Source: Ananas comosus (taxonomy: Eukaryota > Streptophyta > Magnoliopsida > Poales > Bromeliaceae). From it: 64,000 nucleotides of DNA. This document shows positions 56,431 through 64,000 of the stretch, one piece after another (the stretch's first letter is position 1; the number at the start of each line of letters is the position of its first letter). Under the pieces are notes generated by a model, which did no database searches, had not been told where the DNA came from, and worked only from the letters and a program-made list of their open reading frames with translations. A program made the translations under genes and the position numbers. The DNA is taken from NCBI RefSeq assembly GCF_001540865.1, contig NC_033639.1, forward strand, positions 5,181,920 to 5,245,919, read 5' to 3'.

Positions 56431-57991
56431 GCAGGCGGAGGTTGTGTACCGAGGATGCCAGAGTTCGCTTTTTGCGATGACGATTAGCTCTTCTCGAGCT
56501 CGGCAGTTGATTAGTAGAGGCTGCGTATCCTACTTGGCTACTATTGTGTTGCGGGGTGAGGATGACGCCCCTAGGATTGAGGACATTCCCGTAGTGCGGG
56601 AGTTTGGAGATGTGTTCCCAGCGGAGCTTCCAGGCATGCCACCTGATAGGGAGATTGAGTTTGTGGTAGATCTCGTTCCCGGGACTACCCCGATCTCAAA
56701 GGCACCCTATAGAATGGCACCAGCAGAATTGACCGAGATACGGAGCTTCATCGGTTTGGCCGGCTACTACCGACGGTTCGTCGAGGGATTTGCAAAGTTA
56801 TCTACTCCCCTCACGAGGCTCACGCATAAAGGAATTAAGTTCATTTGGAATGACGCGTGTGAAAGGAGCTTCCAAGAGTTGAAGCAGAGGTTGACGACCG
56901 CCCCGATCCTTACCTTGCCGACTGCTGGAGCAGGGTATGTGATTTATAGTGATGCTTCCTTTAATGGTTTGGGCTGTGTTTTGATGCACGACGGGAAAGT
57001 GATCGCGTATGCTTCTCGCCAATTGAAGGAATATGAAAGAAACTATCCTACCCATGACTTGGAGTTGGCGGCCGTAGTCTTTGCTTTGAAGCTATGGCGC
57101 CACTATCTTTATGGCGAGCGGTGTGAATTATATAGGGATCACAAGAGTTTAAAGTATCTATTCACCCAGAAGGAGTTGAACTTGAGGCAGCGCAGATGGT
57201 TGGAGCTACTCAAGGATTATGATTTGACAATACTTTACCACCCGGGCAAGGCTAACGTGGTGGCGGATGCGCTAAGTAGGAAATCGACGGAAAACTTAGC
57301 GATGCATATAGGTACTCAACCGTCGTTGATCGAGCAGATGAAGCGGTTGGAGTTGGAGGTGGTGGCTCCTGATACACCTTTGAGGTTGATGACTTTGGTG
57401 GTGCAACCTACACTTATGGAAAGGATTAAAGAAAAGCAAGCTTCCGACTCGGAGTTGCAAAAGTTTCGAGCTAAGATGGTTGATGATTGCACCGGTGACT
57501 TCACTCTAGACGGTGATGGCTTCATGCGTTTCCGCGGACGACTTTGTGTACCGGCGGACTTGGGCATTAAAGCGGATATTCTTCAAGAATCACACCGAGC
57601 ACCATATGCTATACATCCGGGAGGCACCAAGATGTACAAGGACTTGAAGTTGCTTTATTGGTGGCCTGGGATGAAGAAGGATATTGGTGAGTTTGTTGCC
57701 AGATGCTTAACTTGCCAACAGGTGAAAGCTGACTACCGAGTTCCTGCGGGAAAACTTCAGAGTTTGCCTATTCCCGTGTGGAAGTGGAAAAAGATCACCA
57801 TGGATTTTGTGATGGGATTGCCATGCTCACAGGCCGGGCATGATACTATTTGGGTGATCGTGGATAGATTGACGAAATCAGCACATTTCATACCTATCCA
57901 CACTATTTGGACTGGTGAGAGACTCGCACAGGTTTATTTGGATGAGATTGTGCGATTGCACGGGGTACCTACTTCTATAGTATCGGATTGA
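56400..57991 (+). pseudogene. Gypsy pol of element I: RT core deleted in frame, RNase H and integrase kept
   Basis: Open for over 500 codons. The protease end and linker ([12 protein letters not shown]) jump directly to [20 protein letters not shown] near 56730. The roughly 190-200 residues between them in other copies, including the RT active site, are absent, but the frame is preserved. RNase H ([33 protein letters not shown]) and the integrase finger and core ([44 protein letters not shown]) follow, with the first catalytic Asp kept. The frame stops at 57988-57990, a TGA where Arg of SDRDPRF is expected, a C-to-T type change. Confidence 0.92.
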
Positions 57992-58849
57992 GACCCCCGT
58001 TTTGTATCCCATTTTTGGAGGAGCTTACAGGACGCTTTGGGTACGCGCTTGGATTTCAGCACTACTTTCCACCCTGAGAGTGATGGGCAGTCGGAGCGTA
58101 CTATACAGACTCTCGAGGATATGCTTCGAGCTTGTGTGATTGACTTTCAGGGAGGATGGTCGCAGCATCTACCGATGGCAGAGTTTGCTTATAACAATAG
58201 TTATCAAGCAAGCATCAAGATGGCACCGTTCGAGGCACTCTATGGACAAAAGTGAAGATCGCCACTTCATTAGAGTGAAGTTGGCGAGAGATTGGCTTTA
58301 GACCCAGATGTGCTCCAGGAAGCAAAAGACAAGGTTCGCATTGCTCGGGAGCGACTGTTGATAGCCCAGAGTAGGCAGAGGAGTTATGCTGATCGGCGTC
58401 GACGAGACTTGGAGTTTCAGATTGGAGATCATGTCTTCTTGAAAGTCTCGCCGACTAGAGGGATTAGAAGGTTTGGAATCCGGGGTAAGTTGAGCCCCCG
58501 ATACATTGGACCGTATGAGGTTTTTGGAGCGTGTAGGCCCGGTAGCGTATAGACTTGCTCTACCGCCGAACCTGTCGGGCGTACACAATATTTTTCATGT
58601 ACCGGTTCTTCGGAAGTACGTCCACGATCCGGCTCACGTGTTGGACGCCACACCTTTGAAGCTGAGGGATGATTTGAGCTTTGAAGAGCAACCTTTGAGG
58701 ATTTTGGCTCGCGAAGTAAAAAGATTGCGGAACCGTGACATTCCCTACGTGAAGGTGCTTTGGAGCAACCACGACGAGCACGAGGCCACTTGGGAGTTGG
58801 AGAGCGCACTGCGGGAGCGCTATCCCCATCTTTTTCAGATGGAGGCTTG
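57992..58849 (+). pseudogene. Gypsy integrase end and chromodomain-like tail of element I
   Basis: After the nonsense codon the coding sequence continues: [20 protein letters not shown] (catalytic Glu region, Gln-Ser-Glu kept), [20 protein letters not shown], a stop near 58252, then the GPY-type region (FLKVSPTRGIRRFG, KLSPRYIGPYEV), a one-base slip near 58520, and the chromodomain-like end (IPYVKVLWSNHDEHEATWEL, PHLFQMEA). The pol stop is at 58848-58850. Confidence 0.88.
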
Positions 58850-58884
58850 AGGTATTTTACTTCTTGAGTTTCGCGGACGAAACT

Positions 58885-58904
58885 CCCTTTTAGGAGGGGT
58901 GAAT
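58885..58904 (+). other. Polypurine tract of element I
   Basis: Purine-rich taggaggggtgaa immediately precedes the LTR start, after a gacgaaactc word. Same arrangement as in elements E and F. Confidence 0.85.
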
Positions 58905-61571
58905 GTAACACACTGGACCTTTGCAAATTGCGAAGTTCGAGTGATTGGATGTGTTTCGAGCTTTCCCACACTTGGTGGAGGGTCGTAAAATATTTTTCAA
59001 TCCAAAAAGTTTGAAAACTTGAGTTCTAGACGAAACCTGAGAGTTTTTACTCTCAGGGACCGGTCCCCGATAGAAGAGACCGGTCCCCCAGTGAGCAGTG
59101 TTGCGCAGTCGGCGAGGCAACCGGTCCCTGGCGGGCGAGACCGGTCCCCGAGCGCTTCTACGCAGTGAGAGACCGGTCCCGCGTGGGGAAAGACCGGTTC
59201 CCGAACGATGGTTTCTTGGGTTCGACACGAGAGACCGGTCCCTTGCAGGGAGAGACCGGTCCCTCTGGGCGAAAATTGCCCAGTCCGGGCTGATGTAATT
59301 TTGGATTTTTGAAGGGCCTCTTTGGATTTTGTTACACTAGAGGGCATATTTGGCTACTTCCTCTTCTCTTCTCCCTCATTCCACCATTCCCTTTACTCTT
59401 AGAGAGAGAAGAAGAAGAAGGGGAGGAAGAAGAAGATGGAGAGAGCTTATTGGAGGCTTGGAACTTCACCCACACTCTCTCTTTTTCCTTTTGGTGGCTT
59501 GGAGCTTTGATTTGGAGCATAGTTGAGGAAAGATCTTGGAACCTAGAGGGTTTTGAACCTAGATTGAAGCTTCTAAGAGGTAAGCAACTTGTTCTTTCCC
59601 CAAGATTTCATGATTTGAAGGTTTTTTGTAAATGGAACCCTAGAATGGGAATTTAGGGTTGATTTTGGGCATTTTGAATTTAGGGCTTTTGAGGCTAGAT
59701 TTCTTGGATTAGAACCTTCCTTTGGGTTAGATTGGAAGGATCCTAGCCTTCTTTTGAAGCTTGAGAGAGATTTTCTACTCCCTAGGTGAGTTTTGCCCTT
59801 TTCTTGTGATTGTTAATGTTTGAGTCTAGAGTTGCTCGTAACGCTTGTGTATCTCTTCGCTCACTTCTTTTAGGGTATTTGGAGACTCATGGACAACTCC
59901 GTTCGGCGAAACGAAGGACACCGCGACGGTTCGTTGGGTTTGACCTAGCCACACAATGAGAACACAATGAGAAAATCTCATTTGTGATGTTTTGAGTATC
60001 GTTAAATGGAAAAGCATGCATAATCATGTTAAATATATTTATTATGAATTTTAGAATGCTTAACATGCATATGTTATGTATAGTAAATTTTTGGACCCCT
60101 ATGTGGTAGGATGCATGCATGTGGGACATAGCATTCTAGTTGGAACTTGGAACCTTGATTCCTATGATGAAAATGAACATTACTTTCATGCATTTAACCT
60201 TTAAGCCCAATTGTGACATTAGGGACTTTGGAAGCCTAGAGAGGCTTGGGGATTAGACTATTTGAGATTTTGGGCCAATGTCATAAAGAGGCATTGGGCC
60301 CCGGGCTATAATGAACGTTGGTATAATGTCATATTTGGAACATAGAACATGAATTGAGCTTGATTAGTTGTGATGCTTAAGTGTCATAAAGAGGCACTAA
60401 GTAAGTGAGTGTTGAGTTATCACATCGTGACATAGAGCTAGACCTTTGGGTTACTAGTAGCTATTGCCATGTTTGAGACATGAGAGTTAGATACTTGAGC
60501 CTTGACTACGCTTGCTTGCCATTTGTGCTCATTCGCACATGCTTGTGAGGGTCTCTCCCTACAAGCCGGCACTCCAGAGTTAGCATACGCGACCTATGCT
60601 CGCTCGTGCGGTATTGAGAAGCCTACGGAGTCGAGTGGGACAGACACGTCCCAAGAGTAGGGATGTTGGGCTACCATAGGCACTTAGGCGGCACAAGCTG
60701 GACTACCTTTGGTAGGTCTTTAATTGGAAATGGAAATCGACACAGTGTTGAGTGTTTATAGTAACTACTAGATAGAGTGTAGTAGTTGGATTACTTGGAC
60801 TTGCTCCTAGTATAGTGTTGGGCACTTGAGTATACGTATGCACATGTAGCATGCTAGGAGATGTTGCTTATTGCATTCATGTAAACATTGTTCACCATAG
60901 TAGAGCATGATCTTCATAATTTCATAAAGCAAATCATAATTGTTACTTGTGGTCATGTAGAGACATACTTGTTCATCATGAGATAAATGTGCATCTTAAT
61001 TGACACCATGTAGTATCTTAGCATTTTAAATATGCTTTCACAAATACAATTATTCATTATTATTGTTCTCTTTTTAGACTTACTCTTTCTCTTTGGGGCC
61101 TAGTGGTGCGATGAGCTGAGGTCAGTAATTGCCCACTGGGAACTATAAATTATAGTTCTCACGTCCTCTGTTTTATGATTTCTTTCAGAGCCTTCCACGC
61201 CGGGAGAGGCTAGGGACCGTGGGAAGGGCGTTACTTCGAGCTAGCTTTTCAGCGAGTGACGAGTTCTAGGTGGTCTACCTCTCGATGTATTTTATTTTGG
61301 AGAGGTTGAGAGCTGTACCAGTGTACTAGAGACCACCTTTTTGTGAACCTTTTGGATTGATATTGTATATCGATATGTTTCACTCTTATTGCTTTAGTAT
61401 ACCTCTTTTACCTTGTTATAGACTATAGATCTATCTGTACTCTGATATCTCTAGATGTAGATTTCTTTTGGCTTTATTTTTCGCTGTTGTTGTAGACGCC
61501 TTATATGTGCTGACATATGGCGGGTCTGGGCACGCTACCGGGAGGGCCTCTGCCGGTCCCGGGGCGTGACA
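58905..61571 (+). mobile_element. 3' LTR of element I
   Basis: 2667 bp, from tgtaacacactggacc to ggggcgtgaca. It holds eight ACCGGT boxes (59058-59265), a pyrimidine-rich leader, a candidate splice donor at 59580 (aagag|gtaagca), the hairpin at 61132-61161 and an acceptor ending at 61188. Right flank gatta is the candidate TSD; the partner is not visible because the 5' end is missing. It ends 431 bp upstream of the MLO-like start codon, in the same orientation. Confidence 0.9.
59058..59265. promoter_or_regulatory. Richest ACCGGT palindrome array (eight boxes)
   Basis: Eight ACCGGT cores, mostly gagaccggtccc, at irregular 20-40 bp spacing in about 210 bp, 155-365 bp from the LTR start. A TATA-like gggcatatttgg lies near 59342 and the pyrimidine-rich leader starts after it. 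Confidence 0.75.
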
Positions 61572-62002
61572 GATTATTATACCAATTTATTTCAGAGACC
61601 CAAGAACTGTTGTTTTCGGATATAAAAAATCAAACAAAGAGAGGAACAAGAACTTATTCTCACCCTTATTTAAGAACCAAATATTTTTTTGAGAATAGTT
61701 TAAGAACCAAATATTACATAAAAAGTATGTAAATCTTACACTCTCTTGTACATTTATTTAGTCCAATAAATAAGTAAATAATGATTTTTTTGAAAAAAAT
61801 CTTTTATTTTTTCTTTTTTCTTTTAAACGGTTCTCTCTCGAGTCTCCACACTATTACGTACACACACTCCCCTGTTTCCTCCTCTTTCCCTTCACCCCAC
61901 TCTCCTCTCCGCGTTCCCTGCGCGTCCCCTTCCCCCTCCTCCTCTCTCAAAACCCTAGGCACCAATTCCCCCTTCGATATCCCCACCACCGTTGCCGCAA
62001 CA
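61572..62002 (+). promoter_or_regulatory. Upstream region and 5' leader of the MLO-like gene
   Basis: AT-rich DNA (61572-61835) with a possible TATA-like aataaataag near 61765-61774, then a C/T-rich leader (61836-62002) typical of plant 5' UTRs. The start codon context aacaatggcgg is strong. A gypsy LTR in the same orientation lies at its left border, so LTR transcription could read into the gene. This is the only stretch here without an obvious retrotransposon origin. Confidence 0.55.
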
Positions 62003-62149
62003 ATGGCGGAAGGAGGGGGCGGCGAAGGGGGAGCGATCGGGGGCGAAATGAAGCTCGAGCACACCCCCACGTGGATCGTCGCCGCCGTTTGCTCCATCAT
62101 CGTCCTCATCTCCCTCATCGCCGAGCGACTGCTCCATCACCTCGGAAAG
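62003..62149 (+). CDS. MLO-like protein, exon 1 only
   Basis: 49 codons ending exactly at a splice donor (ggaaag|gtgcga). The peptide has a Gly-rich head (MAEGGGGEGGAIGGE), then LEHTPTWIVAAVCSIIVLIS and ERLLHHLGK. The T-P-T/S-W motif before the first membrane segment and the E(R/H)xLHxLGK end are hallmarks of MLO family N-termini; exon 1 in MLO genes often ends at this Lys. MLO proteins are plant seven-pass plasma-membrane proteins with a C-terminal calmodulin-binding site, reported to act in calcium signalling, and some clades condition powdery mildew susceptibility. Residues about 24-45 form the first membrane segment. All further exons are missing: 36 bp into the intron an N is followed by retrotransposon DNA. 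An in-frame upstream ATG at 61781 is in the leader and was not chosen. Confidence 0.85.
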
Positions 62150-62185
62150 GTGCGACCTTTTACCCTTTTTCGCGCCACCATCTCC
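62150..62185 (+). other. Start of MLO-like intron 1
   Basis: gtgcgacctttta follows exon 1 with no matching acceptor in the window. Only 36 bases are present before the isolated N. Confidence 0.7.
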
Positions 62186-62186
62186 N
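62186..62186. other. Isolated N, likely assembly join
   Basis: A single ambiguous base separates MLO-like intron sequence from the middle of an antisense gypsy LTR. The abrupt change of content on each side suggests a contig join rather than a simple base ambiguity. Confidence 0.7.
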
Positions 62187-62614
62187 CTGATATAAGAGAC
62201 CCACAATCGCAAAAACACCCCTGCAGTTCAAACTGCTCAAATTCTGCCACCTTGTACCGGTACACGGGCCCTTGTACCGGTACAAGCCCCACGAAAAGCT
62301 TCAACCCGAGGCTCGGGTTGGGGGGGTTCCGCGGCTCTGTACCGGTACAAGCCCGGTGGCTGTACCGGTACAACCATCAACCTTGTACCGGTACAACCAC
62401 CAACCTTGTACCGGTACAAGACCCTCTGAAGGCTACCCGAGAGGTGGCCAAGAATCCGATTTTTCAGGTTTTGGTACACAGCTTTAAACCACAATTCTCA
62501 GGATACGAGCCATAGGTCGGAACACTGTCAACAACCCACCAGAAAATCTGGAAAAACTCAGGACACTGTCCAAACACTCGAACCTCGCAATTTGCAAAGG
62601 TCCAGTGTGCTACA
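62187..62614 (-). mobile_element. Gypsy LTR U3 fragment
   Basis: On the minus strand it begins TGTAGCACACTGGACC at 62614. It contains six tgtaccggtaca boxes (62257-62425) around an aacccgaggctcgggtt palindrome, and ends at the N near its TATA region. Closest in layout to the LTR half at 34156-35607. It adjoins a gag core in the opposite orientation at 62615. Confidence 0.85.
62257..62425. promoter_or_regulatory. Six-box TGTACCGGTACA palindrome array
   Basis: Six perfect taccggtaca cores, several as ttgtaccggtacaa, with a perfect 17-bp aacccgaggctcgggtt palindrome between the second and third boxes. This is the cleanest example of the motif in the window. Confidence 0.8.
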
Positions 62615-64000
62615 TTCAAGGAGCTTTTTTTGGCGCACTACTTCCTGACCAGCGTCAAGAGGAAGATGGAGCAGGACTTGCGCCACTTGCGTCAAGAAGA
62701 CCAGACTGTAGCCGAGTACGAAAGAAAGTTTTTTCGGCTTCTGCATTGCGTGCCTTTCATCGTGCGGGACGACGCGGACAAGGCCCGCATCTTCGAGCGA
62801 GGGTTGCGGCCGTCGATTTTTCGGTTCGTGCAATCCTCTAACCTCCAAACCTATTGAGAGGTTGTGAACTGCCCGCTCATTGTGGAAAGCGGCGCGGCAG
62901 ATTTGCAAGAGCGACGAGAAGGCATGGATAAAGGTAAGAGTCAGAGGCCCACGGCTGAGGGAGCGAGCCAGACGCACTCTAGGAGGCCGCAGAAGCAACC
63001 TAGGAGCCAACAGCGTGGGCGTGGCTCAGCGACACACCGTGGAGGTTCTGATCATCGCCGGCCTTCCTAGTGTGTGATCTGTGGTGGTCCCCACTTTTCA
63101 CCGCAGTGTCCACAGCGGGTGGGCAGGTGCTACCAGTGTGGCCAAGAGGATCACATCCGAACTGAGTGCCCGAGGGGCTCGTCACCGGCACCAATATCTG
63201 CATAGGCGCCGCCTCTACCAGCCGCCAGCCAGGGGACTCCATCGGCACAGTACCAACCTGGGCGGTCCTCCGTCCAGCGACAGAGCGAGGGATCTCGACA
63301 GGCCCCGAGTGGGCGCATGTATGCCGCTCAGACCGAGGAGGCGGCAGCAGCCGAGGATGTGGTTGCAGGTATCATTTTACTTGATGGCATTAGAGTTCGT
63401 GCATTATTTGATACCGGTGCATCGCATTTATTTATAGATCGGCTGTTTGCCGTGTTGCATGGCATCCCATTGGTTTCTTTGTTGTATCCGGGACATGTTG
63501 TAGTACCCGACCACACTCTGGATATTCGAGAGTTTTGCCCCAATTGCCCTGTTCGGATAGGAGACTGGATTATTCCTGTGGATTTGCTAGCTTTGTGCAA
63601 ACTGGGGGGTTTCGATGTGGTTTTGGGCATGGATTGGCTAACTAAGTATTATACCACAATCGATTGTAAGAATCGCACGGTTACTTTTAGAGAACCGGGG
63701 CAGACTGAGGTGGTGTTTTGTGCATGGATGCCGGAGTTCGCTTTTTGCGATGACGATCGGCTCGTCTCGAGCTAGGCAGCTGATCAACAGAGGTGGTGTA
63801 GCCTTTTTCGCTAGTGTTGTGCTGAGGGGTGATGATGACACCCCTAGGATTGAGGATATTCTAGTGGTGTGAGAGTTCCAGGACGTGTTTCCAGCTGAGC
63901 TACCGGGTATGCCACCGGATAGGGAGATCGAGTTTGTGGTAGATCTCGCCCCTGGGACTACCCCAATCTTGAAAGCACCCTATAGGATGGCACCGGCAGA
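62615..64000 (+). pseudogene. Gypsy gag, knuckle and protease (F family), runs off the window
   Basis: Begins in mid gag at FKELFLAHYFLTSVKRKM, then AEYERKFFRLLHCVPFIVRD, FERGLRPSIFRFVQSSN. Stops at about 62855 and 63068, then the knuckle (CYQCGQEDHIRTEC), a stop at about 63203, and retropepsin with LFDTGASHLFIDRLF and [21 protein letters not shown] frame slip near 63725 and a stop near 63870 precede the protease-RT linker ([19 protein letters not shown]), which continues past the window end. It is very similar to elements F and I. Confidence 0.88.

Larger units (their letters stand above)
55139..61571 (+). mobile_element. Gypsy element I, F family (5' end missing, RT core deleted)
   Basis: Gag begins in mid-sequence at about 55139, followed by knuckle, protease, a pol with an in-frame deletion of most of RT, integrase with one nonsense codon, purine tract and a 3' LTR (58905-61571). 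Its LTR differs clearly from the 5' LTR at 42634, so these are not the two ends of one insertion. Integrase and RNase H are better preserved than in element F. Confidence 0.85.

Noticed and set aside
42634..61571. Treating the LTRs at 42634-47499 and 58905-61571 as the two ends of one large element holding the copia copy and the extra ORF.
   Set aside because: They share an overall plan but differ strongly in sequence from the first 50 bp on, and the flanks agaag and gatta do not match.
61781..62515. A 244-codon open frame that covers the MLO-like exon and continues past the N.
   Set aside because: The first 74 codons are T- and C-rich leader, and the part after 62149 is intron, N and antisense LTR. 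Only 62003-62149 has family similarity.

Overview
The window is retrotransposon-filled plant DNA. It holds one recognisable host-gene piece, the first exon of an MLO-like gene near 62.0 kb. Almost everything else is nested LTR retrotransposons of two kinds. The first is Ty3/gypsy (gag with CCHC knuckle, DTGA protease, RT, RNase H, integrase with HHCC finger, and a C-terminal chromodomain-like tail in the Del/Tekay style). The second is Ty1/copia (gag with coiled coil and two knuckles, Sirevirus-like, no pol). Initiator-Met tRNA primer sites, plant-type splice signals and the MLO exon point to an angiosperm. The GC-rich first exon fits a monocot, but I cannot name the species. Two N runs (2778-3748, 5139-5853) and one isolated N (62186) mark assembly joins.

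Layout. (1) 1-6364: gypsy element A (+), with gag/protease, a gap, RNase H/integrase start, an antisense LTR inserted in the integrase region, another gap, then the end of the 3' LTR. Element A appears to sit inside (2) 6365-12335: a gag-only copia element on the minus strand. That element in turn interrupts the LTR of (3) 12336-17290: gypsy element D (-), which kept gag but lost pol. (4) 17291-18162: an LTR-like U3 fragment with a palindrome array. (5) 18163-38749: gypsy element E (-). Its pol is interrupted by a solo LTR (22789-35607, imperfect 5-bp TSD), which is itself interrupted by a full-length gypsy element F (24081-34150, perfect TSD ttact). (6) 38750-42633: gag and LTR pieces of further minus-strand gypsy copies. 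(7) 42634-48893: a plus-strand gypsy 5' LTR (H) carrying a solo LTR with perfect TSD gtgat, then a gag start joined to an inverted protease-RT piece. (8) 48894-55138: a second gag-only copia element whose pol position is occupied by an ORF with an internally duplicated plant-transposon-protein-like domain. (9) 55139-61571: a plus-strand gypsy gag-pol with an in-frame deletion of the RT core and a 3' LTR ending 431 bp upstream of the MLO start codon. (10) 61572-62185: MLO-like promoter and exon 1. (11) 62187-64000: an LTR piece and a decayed gypsy gag-protease running off the window.

No element looks autonomous: every gag and pol has stops, frameshifts, deletions or lost catalytic residues. 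Many of the inactivating changes are C-to-T or G-to-A, as expected from methylated-cytosine decay. The most interesting signals are non-coding. Long gypsy LTRs of several subfamilies share a 5' splice donor about 590-675 bp into the LTR, a small hairpin and a 3' splice acceptor about 1.4-1.6 kb later, which suggests a leader intron inside the LTR. Arrays of an ACCGGT-centred palindrome sit just upstream of TATA-like sequences in both gypsy and copia LTRs and upstream of the internal ORF at 53.7 kb.
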